In this document: piece after piece, positions 1 through 7,020 of the stretch | Layout of the letters: every line of letters begins with the position of its first letter | How positions within the stretch are numbered: the stretch's first letter is position 1 | NCBI GenBank assembly: GCA_051653405.1 | Contig: JBOFWC010000143.1 | Span: 1-35,520 of the forward strand | Origin: Proteocatella sp051653405 | Lineage (GTDB): Bacteria > Bacillota > Clostridia > Peptostreptococcales > Filifactoraceae | Direction of reading: 5' to 3' | Length of the DNA stretch: 35,520 nucleotides | The notes under the pieces: generated by a model | What the model saw: the letters and a program-made list of their open reading frames with translations, nothing else | The model's database searches: none | Told to the model about the DNA's origin: nothing | Made by a program: the position numbers and the translations under genes

Positions 1-389
1 GAAAAAATATCTTCACACATATCCATCAGCTTGGCTTCTGTATATCTTGATGCCGCTGATTTCATATCTCTAGAATAGTTTTTTCCAAAGTTTCCTTTTG
101 AGTCAATATATGGATAAAGTAGGGCCTCGTTTCCCTTCGTCATCCTTACCATGGTTTCATATATCGCCTGATCCCCATGAGGGTTAAGCTTCATAGTCTG
201 TCCAACTATATTGGCTGATTTAGTTCGGTTGCCTTTTAAAAGATTCATCTTATACATTGTGTACAGCAGCTTTCTGTGAGAAGGTTTAAACCCATCTATC
301 TGCGGTATTGCCCTTGAAACTATTACACTCATAGCATAGGGCATGTAATTATCTTTTAAGGTATCTACAATATTTTTTGATGTATTCAT
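1..389 (-). CDS. parC: Type IIA topoisomerase subunit A, N-terminal part (ParC/GyrA-like)
   Basis: DNA-cleaving subunit of a type IIA topoisomerase; it cuts and rejoins duplex DNA for chromosome decatenation or supercoil control. Only the first 129 residues are present; the gene runs off the left edge. Visible are the opening SVIVSRAIP block, GFKPSHRKLLYTMY (about 33-46), the quinolone-pocket helix NPHGDQAIYETMVRM (69-83) and the active-site tyrosine Tyr116 in AASRYTEA. The ATG at 389 follows the stop of the B subunit by 6 bases, so the two are co-transcribed. At the GyrA Ser83 and Asp87 positions it has Gln74 and Glu78. The paired B subunit belongs to a divergent clostridial branch, so parC versus a second gyrA is not settled by sequence alone. 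Confidence 0.88.
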   Translation of the reverse strand, partial: MNTSKNIVDTLKDNYMPYAMSVIVSRAIPQIDGFKPSHRKLLYTMYKMNLLKGNRTKSANIVGQTMKLNPHGDQAIYETMVRMTKGNEALLYPYIDSKGNFGKNYSRDMKSAASRYTEAKLMDMCEDIF

Positions 390-395
390 ATCTAA

Positions 396-2375
396 TTACA
401 CTTCATCAATTTGGCTTATATAATATTCTCCAAATTCTTCAATGTATTCCTTTCTAGTCTTTAAATCATCTCCTAGGAGATATTCAAATGTATTTTTAGT
501 TTCTTCTGCATCAGAAGGCGTTATCTTTATAAGTCTTCTTGATTCTGGGTTCATCGTCGTCTTCCACATCATGTCTGGATCGTTTTCACCAAGTCCCTTT
601 GAACGCTGCAGAGTATACTCAGATTTTATTTTGCTTATTATCTTATTTTTTTCTGCATCAGAGTAAGCAAAGTAATTGTTTTTCTTAGTGCTTATTTCGT
701 AAAGTGGTGATTCTGCTATAAATACTTTTCCTTCTTCAATAAGCGTAGGCGTTAGGATGTAAAACATTGTAAGCAGTAGGGTTCTTATCTGGAAACCGTC
801 TACGTCTGCATCGGTACATATTATGATTTTATCCCATCTAAGGTTATTTATATCAAATTTTGCTAAGTCCTTAGCGTGCTTACTGCTTATCTCTATCCCT
901 GTTCCTAATACCTTTATTATATCTACTATTATATCACTATTAAAAATTTTATTATAATCTGCTTTTAAGCAGTTTAGGATTTTACCTCTTATTGGAATTA
1001 TAGCTTGAAAGTTAGCGTCTCGTCCAAGTTTACATGAACCAAGCGCCGAGTCTCCCTCAACTATATAGAGTTCTCTTTGAGATGTGTCCTTAGTTCTACA
1101 GTCTACAAACTTCTTAACACGATTAAGTGCATCTACATTTCCTGAAAGTTTACCCTTTATGGCCTGTCTTGTCTTTTCTGCATTTTCTCTTGAGCGCTTA
1201 TTTATAAGCACTTGATTTGCAATTTTTTCTGCAGCGTCTTGATTCTCTATGAAAAATATATGAAGCTTTTCTTTCAAGAAATCTGTAAGCGCATCTTGTA
1301 TGAATTTGTTGTTTATAGCTTTTTTGGTCTGATTCTCATACGAAGTTACAGTTGAAAATGAGTTTATTATTATAAGCAAGCTCTCCTGCACATCTATAAA
1401 TGTTACTTTCTTCTCGTTTTTTTGGTATTTCCCAGTATTTTTAAGGTATTGGTCTATAGCATAGACAAATGCAGATTTAACGGCCTTATCTGGCGAACCC
1501 CCATGTTCAAGAAAGCTTGAGTTGTGATAGTATTCGATTAACGATTTAGTTTTTGAAAATGAAAAGCCTACTTCAGCTTTAAGTTTATACTCTGGCTTAT
1601 CTTCTCTATCTCGTCCTCTTGTTTCAAGTTCAAGGAATTGATTTTCTATTATCCCGCTGTCTTCTACTATTTCATTTAAATAATCGTTTATTCCATTCTC
1701 ATAATAGTACTCAAATGTAGTATCTTCTTCCTCGTCTATAAGCAGGAATCTTAGATTTTTATTGGTAACCGCCTGCTTTTTAAGCGTATCTTGATAATAT
1801 TCAAGTGGTATATTTATATCTGCAAAAACCTCTAGGTCTGGCTTGAATCTTATCGAGGTATAGGTATCACTTCCCTTAGCCTCTACTTTTTTTAGCCCTC
1901 CTACATTGAAGCCTTTTTCAAAATGCAGATTATATATATATCCATCTCGCTTTACTTCTACATCCATGTACTCTGAAGCATACTGCGTTGCGCAGGCTCC
2001 TAGTCCATTTAGGCCAAGTGAGTATTCATAGTTTCCTTCAGCTTCATATTTTCCACCTGCATATAGCTCTTCAAATATAAGCTCATAGTTATATTTTTCT
2101 TCTACAGGGTTATAATCCAGAGGCACACCTCTACCCTTGTCCTTTATTGTTATCGATTTATCTGAATGTCTTATTACTAAAATTTCATTCCCGTGACCTT
2201 CTCTAGCTTCGTCTATGGAGTTTGAAAGGATTTCAAACATAGAGTGAGCGCACCCATCTATTCCGTCTGAACCAAAAATAACTCCTGGTCTAAGCCTTAC
2301 TCTGTCAGGGCCTTTGAGTGCAGTTATACTGCTATTATCGTATTTTCTTGTTTTTTTCTTAGTCAACTTTATCAC
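396..2375 (-). CDS. parE: Type IIA topoisomerase subunit B (ParE/GyrB-like)
   Basis: ATPase subunit partnering the A subunit downstream. In order: GHKL ATPase with EILSNSIDE (48-56), DKGRGVPL (79-86) and glycine loop GLNGLGA (121-127); transducer domain with the QTK loop NQTKK (348-352); TOPRIM domain with EGDSALGS (440-447) and metal-binding DADVD (522-526); C-terminal RSKGLGEN (591-598). At 659 residues it lacks the extra insert of proteobacterial GyrB. EGDSALGSC replaces the usual EGDSAGGSA and PIRGK the usual PLRGK, marking a divergent branch. The longest frame begins at GTG 2375, but GGTGAT overlaps that codon and forms a ribosome site for TTG at 2366, which I think is the true start. 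A candidate promoter lies at 2402-2430. Confidence 0.93.
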   Translation of the reverse strand: MIKLTKKKTRKYDNSSITALKGPDRVRLRPGVIFGSDGIDGCAHSMFEILSNSIDEAREGHGNEILVIRHSDKSITIKDKGRGVPLDYNPVEEKYNYELIFEELYAGGKYEAEGNYEYSLGLNGLGACATQYASEYMDVEVKRDGYIYNLHFEKGFNVGGLKKVEAKGSDTYTSIRFKPDLEVFADINIPLEYYQDTLKKQAVTNKNLRFLLIDEEEDTTFEYYYENGINDYLNEIVEDSGIIENQFLELETRGRDREDKPEYKLKAEVGFSFSKTKSLIEYYHNSSFLEHGGSPDKAVKSAFVYAIDQYLKNTGKYQKNEKKVTFIDVQESLLIIINSFSTVTSYENQTKKAINNKFIQDALTDFLKEKLHIFFIENQDAAEKIANQVLINKRSRENAEKTRQAIKGKLSGNVDALNRVKKFVDCRTKDTSQRELYIVEGDSALGSCKLGRDANFQAIIPIRGKILNCLKADYNKIFNSDIIVDIIKVLGTGIEISSKHAKDLAKFDINNLRWDKIIICTDADVDGFQIRTLLLTMFYILTPTLIEEGKVFIAESPLYEISTKKNNYFAYSDAEKNKIISKIKSEYTLQRSKGLGENDPDMMWKTTMNPESRRLIKITPSDAEETKNTFEYLLGDDLKTRKEYIEEFGEYYISQIDEV

Positions 2376-2401
2376 CTTTTTTAATTTTATTCATAAGTTT
2401 G

Positions 2402-2430
2402 ATTTTATAATAAACAAAACTTTAAATCAA
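2402..2430 (-). promoter_or_regulatory. Candidate sigma-A promoter for the topoisomerase pair
   Basis: On the minus strand TTGATT (2425-2430) and TAAAAT (2402-2407) are separated by 17 bases, in the divergent 180-bp gap between parE and the HesB-like gene. Position and spacing fit, but the region is very AT-rich so chance matches are likely. For the plus-strand gene I see only weak boxes, such as TTTACT 2479-2484 with TAGAAT 2502-2507. Confidence 0.4.
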
Positions 2431-2556
2431 CACTTTTCGCGAATCTTGCTTAAAAAATAAATTTATTTGTCATTTCTATTTACTTTTCAAACCACTTATT
2501 ATAGAATGTTTATAAAGTATATAAACTTTTAAACTTTTAGATTAGGAGATTAAATT

Positions 2557-2883
2557 ATGAGCATAAACATAAGCGCTGAAGCTCTTCAAGAGCTTACAAA
2601 TATTCTTGATGAAAAGAATCTTGATGGCAATATAATAAGAATTTTCGTAGCTGGAATGAGCTGCAGTGGTCCTCAATTCAACCTTTCTCTTGATGAAGTA
2701 AATGAAGACGATATGTCTGTTGAGTCTGGAAAATTTACTTTCGTAGTAGAAAAAGAATTAGTTGACCAATTCGGTGGATTTGAAATAAAATATTTTGACG
2801 AAGATGGTACAACTGGAATATATGTTGAACCAGTTATAAAGCCAGAGAGCTCTTGCTCTAGCTGTGGTGGAAGCTGTAGCTAA
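2557..2883 (+). CDS. HesB/IscA-like protein, cysteine form
   Basis: Small (108 aa) member of the HesB/IscA/ErpA fold family, whose characterised members carry or transfer Fe-S clusters or iron. The core motif is VAGMSCSGPQF with Cys36; the C-terminus is a cysteine-rich tail, SSCSSCGGSCS, with Cys100, Cys103 and Cys107, suggesting a metal or cluster ligand set, though spaced unlike the classic IscA C-x-C. Expected cytoplasmic. The start ATG has AGGAG (2546-2550) just upstream. It is monocistronic, divergent from parE and closed by a hairpin terminator. A paralogue at 5045-5320 has selenocysteine aligned with Cys36. No isc/suf genes are nearby, so the client is unknown. Confidence 0.9.
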   Translation: MSINISAEALQELTNILDEKNLDGNIIRIFVAGMSCSGPQFNLSLDEVNEDDMSVESGKFTFVVEKELVDQFGGFEIKYFDEDGTTGIYVEPVIKPESSCSSCGGSCS

Positions 2884-2906
2884 TCGGCAGTAAATTTACA
2901 AGTAAG

Positions 2907-2948
2907 AAGAGATATACTCTTAATTTATTAGGAGAATATCTCTTTTTT
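2907..2948. terminator. Bidirectional rho-independent terminator
   Basis: AAGAGATAT (2907-2915) pairs with ATATCTCTT (2936-2944); after one mismatch, inner pairs 2917-2921/2930-2934 extend the stem. A T run (2943-2948) follows on the plus strand. It lies between the convergent HesB-like gene and the 473-residue unrecognised gene. Confidence 0.8.
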
Positions 2949-2951
2949 ATG

Positions 2952-4373
2952 CTATCTTTTGTTAAAGTCTATATTTACTATCTTGCTTGCATCAAAGTTT
3001 GAGATTTTTTCGTCCTGTGCTTTGTTTGATTCGTAAGGGGTATAGCCCTTTAGTATCCATTTTTCTGAGTTTTTGTAGAAATCTCTAAAGGTTTCTATGA
3101 AGCTTTCATATTTTGAGCTTTCTGGAAGTTCATAGTTTATCTCAAGCATTTTGATTATAAGACTTGGTTCAAATTCAAGTTTTGAGAATGTAAATATAAG
3201 GTTCTTAAGATCTTCTATATCTTCTTCTCTTACATCATTTAAGTTTGTGATACTTTCAATAATTTGTGACAGATGAAGACTTTCTTCAAAATAATAGCTG
3301 TCTCCTCTTTTTTCAAGCTCTTTATAGTCATACTGCTTGTATTCTTTTATTGATTCATTTTGTATATCTATAAGATTTTGCGTAAAGCCTACTACTGCAT
3401 GGTGCACGTATTCTTCATCTACTATTATATTTGGATAAAGCCCTCGTTTAACTATAGAGTTTGAGAATACAAATTTGTAAAGCTTATTTACATGGTCTTC
3501 AAATGAATTACCCTCTAGTATAGCTATATCATCAGAAATTAGCTCTTTTAGTTTTTCTACAAGAATGCTATATGGAATTATTCCATATGAGTTTACATAC
3601 CCTATAGTAGCTTTTATAAGCATACTATTTAGCTTGTTGTATTTATCGATTTTTGTAAAGTCTATCTTTGTGATTTGATCCATTATATCCTTTGGTATTA
3701 CAAGGTTGTGACTTCCATTACTCTTAACTCTTGCTAAAATACATTTTGTAGTTAAAAAGTCTATCCTAAGTTCTTCTTTTTCCTTTAACACCTTGTTAAA
3801 TTCAAGTTCTCCCTCGCTATAGATTATCTTTCCTACAAGGTTCATCGATTCTCTATCCATTAGCTTAAATATGTTTTCTAGATACTCTGTAAGATTAGGC
3901 GAAATTTTACTAATTATTTCATTTTTACTTTCTCTTCCAGATAGCGTTATGCCTGCATTTTGTGCTAAATCTCTCAAGAATTCTATTGGATATATTGTTT
4001 CAAACTTATACGGTTTGTAAAAATTTTGCCACTGGCCAAAGGTTCTATAATGAACTTGTTCTCTTTTGTATTTTTCTTCTATATCTTTCATTTCAGAAGC
4101 TATTTTATTTATGCTTGAAAGATCAAAATTGTTTAGGTCAAGCTTACTTACTATATCCATCACTTCTTTGCTATTTAAAGCTTCTAAGAGATGTTTATTC
4201 ATGCTATCATCTACCGGAAACCCCATATCCTCCATGAACTTTAAGAATCCATGATCACTCATTTCTTGCCCAATATTTTTACTTTCAGTTTCTTTTTTTA
4301 CTTCAGCTTCTTTTTTGTTTTCAGCATTTTTTTTCAGTTCTTCAAAATTTATAACTTTATCTTTATCGCTCAT
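2952..4373 (-). CDS. Unrecognised 473-residue protein with Rho-N/SAP-like helix pair
   Basis: I do not recognise this gene. The first 40 residues are highly charged and Lys/Glu-rich. The middle is largely helical, with a segment YPIEFLRDLAQNAGI followed by SGRESKNEIISKI that resembles the small helical motif in Rho N-terminal or SAP-type nucleic-acid-binding domains (resemblance by eye). Near the C-terminus WILKGYTPYE looks like the linker seen before SEC-C zinc motifs in some Firmicute proteins, but no SEC-C cysteines follow. No signal peptide or membrane segment. A TTG-initiated extension to 4385 is possible, but GGAGG (4380-4384) sits inside it and 6 bases before the ATG at 4373, so I use the ATG. 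It follows ogt by 52 bases. Confidence 0.85.
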   Translation of the reverse strand: MSDKDKVINFEELKKNAENKKEAEVKKETESKNIGQEMSDHGFLKFMEDMGFPVDDSMNKHLLEALNSKEVMDIVSKLDLNNFDLSSINKIASEMKDIEEKYKREQVHYRTFGQWQNFYKPYKFETIYPIEFLRDLAQNAGITLSGRESKNEIISKISPNLTEYLENIFKLMDRESMNLVGKIIYSEGELEFNKVLKEKEELRIDFLTTKCILARVKSNGSHNLVIPKDIMDQITKIDFTKIDKYNKLNSMLIKATIGYVNSYGIIPYSILVEKLKELISDDIAILEGNSFEDHVNKLYKFVFSNSIVKRGLYPNIIVDEEYVHHAVVGFTQNLIDIQNESIKEYKQYDYKELEKRGDSYYFEESLHLSQIIESITNLNDVREEDIEDLKNLIFTFSKLEFEPSLIIKMLEINYELPESSKYESFIETFRDFYKNSEKWILKGYTPYESNKAQDEKISNFDASKIVNIDFNKR

Positions 4374-4425
4374 ATATTCCTCCAATAACTGACATTTTTT
4401 GATATTATAATTATTTCTTCATATT

Positions 4426-4881
4426 CTAATTATTTTTCTCATGTTCTATAAGAAATCTTTTGACATCTATTCCACCTGCATATCCCGTAAGTGCTCCATT
4501 TGAACCTATAACTCTATGACATGGAATAACTATGCCTATCTTATTCTTGTTGTTAGCATTTCCTACTGCTCTATAGGCCTTATCTGCGCCAATTGCAGCT
4601 GCTATATCTTTATAGGTAGCTGTGGTTCCATATGGAATTTCTCTAAGTGCTGACCATACCTTTTTTTGAAACTCAGTTCCATCTAGTATTAAATCTAGTG
4701 AAAAAACTTTTCTTCTTTCAAAAAAGTATTCCGATAGCTGTTTACAAGTTTCATCGGTTATATGATTTCCATTCAGAAGTTCTTGCTCCTCATGTTTTAG
4801 AAATTTTATTTCTCTTAGATACTTTTCATCTGCTACTATTTTTAGTAGCCCACAAGGGCTTTTAAAGTATGAATAATACAT
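4426..4881 (-). CDS. ogt: Methylated-DNA--protein-cysteine methyltransferase
   Basis: Suicide repair protein that moves a methyl group from O6-methylguanine in DNA to its own cysteine. The active-site signature IPCHRVIG has acceptor Cys121; the helix-turn-helix segment IPYGTTATYKDIAAAIG (82-98) with RAVGNANNKN (104-113) upstream is typical of the DNA-binding domain. At 151 residues it is the short form without an Ada domain, as for Ogt. The ATG has a strong GGAGGAG ribosome site. It is divergent from the selenoprotein gene and shares its 163-bp upstream region; two TATAAT boxes read toward it (minus strand, 4909-4914 and 4917-4922), but clear -35 boxes are lacking. Confidence 0.95.
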   Translation of the reverse strand: MYYSYFKSPCGLLKIVADEKYLREIKFLKHEEQELLNGNHITDETCKQLSEYFFERRKVFSLDLILDGTEFQKKVWSALREIPYGTTATYKDIAAAIGADKAYRAVGNANNKNKIGIVIPCHRVIGSNGALTGYAGGIDVKRFLIEHEKNN

Positions 4882-4962
4882 ATACTCCTCCTTTATTTAT
4901 ACCACCTAATTATACAATTATACATTAAATTCTAGTATTTTTGTAGCTTTGATTGATTTTTT

Positions 4963-4977
4963 TGTGATATTATCACA
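4963..4977. promoter_or_regulatory. 15-bp perfect palindrome, candidate activator operator
   Basis: TGTGATA-T-TATCACA is a perfect inverted repeat centred on 4970. A -10-like TATAAT (4999-5004), preceded by TG at 4994-4995, lies downstream, giving a predicted start near 5011 and placing the centre about 41 bases upstream. That is the class II position of CRP/FNR-family activators, and the half-site TGTGA matches CRP-type recognition, although the spacer is 5 rather than 6 bases. The regulator itself is not in the window. Confidence 0.45.
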
Positions 4978-5044
4978 TACTTTGGTATATATGTGTTATA
5001 TAATTACCTCATAATATGGATTATATAAAAAGGAGACTGATGAT

Positions 5045-5320
5045 ATGAAACTAGAAATTACAGATAAAGCAAGAGTAAAACTTGAAGAATATAAGGAAAA
5101 AGAAGTCCCTCTAAGAATGATTATAAGTGGCCTTTCCTGATGTGGTCCTACCTTCGCTCTTGTTTCGGAGAAACAGGACTCAGATGATGAAGTTTATAAT
5201 TTAGATGGCGTTGAAATCAGCGTAAGCAGACAAGTTTACAACATCCTTGAAAAAGCTACAATTGAATATTCCGATAGGTTTTTAAGAAGAGGCTTTGTTA
5301 TTATGCCTGTTCCAAAATAA
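5045..5320 (+). CDS. HesB-like selenoprotein with in-frame UGA read as Sec32
   Basis: A 91-residue HesB/IscA-like protein if the TGA at 5138-5140 is read as selenocysteine. The frame is open from the ATG at 5045 (AAGGAG at 5029-5034, 10 bases upstream) to TAA at 5318-5320. Around the UGA it reads IISGLS-U-CGPTFAL, aligned with VAGMS-C-SGPQFNL of the paralogue at 2557-2883, so Sec replaces the conserved cysteine; Cys33 follows directly. A SECIS-like hairpin lies at 5158-5178. HesB-like proteins are a known bacterial selenoprotein family. Unlike its paralogue it has no C-terminal cysteines, ending in FVIMPVPK, so Sec32/Cys33 are its only likely redox or metal ligands. It is monocistronic, with its own promoter region and terminator. 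Function beyond Fe-S or redox chemistry is unknown. Confidence 0.9.
5158..5178 (+). promoter_or_regulatory. Bacterial SECIS element for UGA at 5138
   Basis: Bases 5158-5165 pair with 5171-5178 (8 bp, one U-G wobble), closing the loop CGGAG (5166-5170). The loop guanines begin 26 bases after the UGA. Known bacterial SECIS elements lie within the coding region just after the UGA, with a small apical loop carrying G near its 5' side, roughly 16-37 bases downstream. All these features are met. SelB would bind here to deliver Sec-tRNA. Confidence 0.85.
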
Positions 5321-5377
5321 AAAATAAAATTCCTGACATTAGAAAAATCTATTTCTACCGCCGGGAATTTTATTTTT
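5320..5377. terminator. Rho-independent terminator after the selenoprotein gene
   Basis: A perfect 14-bp stem, AAAAATAAAATTCC (5320-5333) with its complement at 5364-5377, starts in the stop codon. The 30-base loop holds a smaller TAGAAA/TTTCTA stem (5340-5345/5352-5357). The T-rich 3' arm serves the plus strand; symmetry lets it act both ways. Confidence 0.85.
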
Positions 5378-5440
5378 CACCAATATTTATTATTGAGCCT
5401 ATTTATCATATATTCTTATCGTAAAGTAGAGCATAAATAA

Positions 5441-5612
5441 ATTGTAGAGCATAAATTCCCCCGAATGAATTCTGCAGCCTAGATAATTCCATAGAATAAG
5501 CAAAAAATTGTCAGCCTCGATTTAGCGTAGCGATTTTCGAGGCGATTTTTTGAGTTTCGTAAATGGAATATCTAGGCGAAGCCCTAATGAGGGGGAATAT
5601 TTGCCCTACAAT
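5441..5612. repeat. MITE-like long imperfect palindrome
   Basis: This fills most of the 319-bp gap between the selenoprotein gene and pepV. The outer 22 bases (5441-5462 and 5591-5612) are inverted repeats matching at 19 of 22. Moving inward, GCCTAGAT/ATCTAGGC (5477-5484/5570-5577) with ATTCCA/TGGAAT, then an A6 tract against a T6-7 tract, then GCCTCGA/TCGAGGC (5514-5520/5537-5543) also pair, so the whole element could fold into one long hairpin. No protein is encoded. GTAGAGCATAAAT occurs just outside and just inside the left end (5426-5438, 5444-5456). No clear target-site duplication. It could be a non-autonomous mobile element, or a structured transcript end for pepV. Confidence 0.75.
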
Positions 5613-5639
5613 TTCAAATATAAATATTATACAATATAA

Positions 5640-6989
5640 TTATTTTGCTAATTCTAAAATAGCTGAAGCATAGATTTTGATTCCGCTCATTAATGTTTCT
5701 ACGCTTATATTTTCATTTGGCTGATGGATAACATGGTCTTCTCCTGGGAAAGCTGGTCCAAAGGCTACCATATTTGGGAATGATTTTGCATATGTTCCCC
5801 CACCGATTCCTATAAGTGTTGCTACATCTCCTGTATAAGATTCATATACACTTGATAACTTAACTATAAGCTCGCTCTCTTTTGGAACAAATAGTGGGTT
5901 TACTTTTTTAACATCTGCTACTTCCACGCCATATTTTGCAGCTTTTTGACTTATAGTTTCTTCTATAAAATCTGGTTTTTTTGTAACTGGATATCTTATA
6001 TCAACTGTAATAGAAATAACATCATCTTCCAGTGAAATAAGTCCTAAGTTCATAGTAAGATCTCCAGATTCTTGATCGCTACATGCTATTCCTAATGTTT
6101 TTCCATTAGTTTCCATGTTTATTTCTTTATTTATAAAATCAATAAGCGATTTTAAATCCCCTTTTATATCTGCATTTTCAAGGTCTTTCATAAGCTTAAG
6201 AAGTGCATTTTCTCCTTTTTCTGGAGTACTTGCATGTGCTGATTTTCCTAAAACTTCACATTCAAAAGCTCCTTTATAGCTTTTTCCTTGAATTGAAATT
6301 TCAGAATCTGTTTCCATTTTCAATGAAACTGAAGGCATAACAACGTTTTTAGCTGTTCCTCCAACTATATCTATAAGTTTGTAATTTTCATTATTTTTTA
6401 AAGCTTTTTTTAGTACAACGGCAACCATTCCTTTTTCTGCATTTATTATTGGAAAATCTGCATCAGGTGTGAAGCCTGCAACTGGCATTTCTTGTCCGCT
6501 GCTGATGTAATGCGCTACACAATTACTTCCACTTTCTTCGTCTGTTCCAAAAATTACTCTTATTCTCTTGTCATGGTCTAAACCTAAATCTTTTATTGCC
6601 TTAAGCGCATAGATTGAACCTATAGTAGGCCCCTTATCGTCACTTACGCCTCTTCCATACATTATCCCATTATGTATTTCCGCTCCAAGGGGATCATACT
6701 TCCAGCCTTCTCCTAAAGGTACTATATCAAGATGGCCTAAAATAGCTACCATTTCTTTACCTTCACCAATTTCCACATAACCTACTTTATTGTCTATATT
6801 CTTAGCTTTAAGCCCTAATCTTTCTGCTTGAGCAAGTGCATTTACAAGAGCTTCTTTTGGGCCCTCTCCAAATGGTGCTTCTGGTTTAGCATCCCCTTTA
6901 ATACTACAAATTTTTACATTTTCCCTTATTCCTTCAATAATTTGCTCCTGCATTTCATCGATTTTTTGATTCAAGTTTGAATAATTCAT
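5640..6989 (-). CDS. pepV: M20-family dipeptidase PepV
   Basis: Zinc metallopeptidase that hydrolyses dipeptides (Xaa-His and others) in the cytoplasm. Metal-site motifs are present: GHLDIVPLG with His86 and Asp88, YGRGVSDDKGP with Asp117/Asp118, and GTDEESGS with the catalytic Glu151-Glu152 pair. A C-terminal GGGTYAKSFPN and DHVIHQPNE carry the remaining substrate and metal residues. At 449 residues it is near the usual PepV size (about 470). The ATG has GGAGG 10 bases upstream. It is the last gene of the ATP-grasp/racemase/MurE-like/birA operon, 31 bases after birA. Being in a wall-related operon could mean recycling of peptide fragments (inference); general peptide use is equally possible. 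Confidence 0.93.
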   Translation of the reverse strand: MNYSNLNQKIDEMQEQIIEGIRENVKICSIKGDAKPEAPFGEGPKEALVNALAQAERLGLKAKNIDNKVGYVEIGEGKEMVAILGHLDIVPLGEGWKYDPLGAEIHNGIMYGRGVSDDKGPTIGSIYALKAIKDLGLDHDKRIRVIFGTDEESGSNCVAHYISSGQEMPVAGFTPDADFPIINAEKGMVAVVLKKALKNNENYKLIDIVGGTAKNVVMPSVSLKMETDSEISIQGKSYKGAFECEVLGKSAHASTPEKGENALLKLMKDLENADIKGDLKSLIDFINKEINMETNGKTLGIACSDQESGDLTMNLGLISLEDDVISITVDIRYPVTKKPDFIEETISQKAAKYGVEVADVKKVNPLFVPKESELIVKLSSVYESYTGDVATLIGIGGGTYAKSFPNMVAFGPAFPGEDHVIHQPNENISVETLMSGIKIYASAILELAK

Positions 6990-7020
6990 AACTTTCTCCT
7001 CCCAACATATAATTTTATTT

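Noticed and set aside
4909..4922. Two TATAAT boxes upstream of ogt as a defined promoter
   Set aside because: Neither has a convincing -35 at 16-18 bases; the sequence is too AT-rich for a firm call, so it is only mentioned under ogt.
5045..5140. Reading the TGA at 5138 as a nonsense mutation (pseudogene)
   Set aside because: The frame continues in good codons to a proper stop and terminator, the TGA falls exactly at a conserved cysteine, and a SECIS-type hairpin follows at the expected distance.
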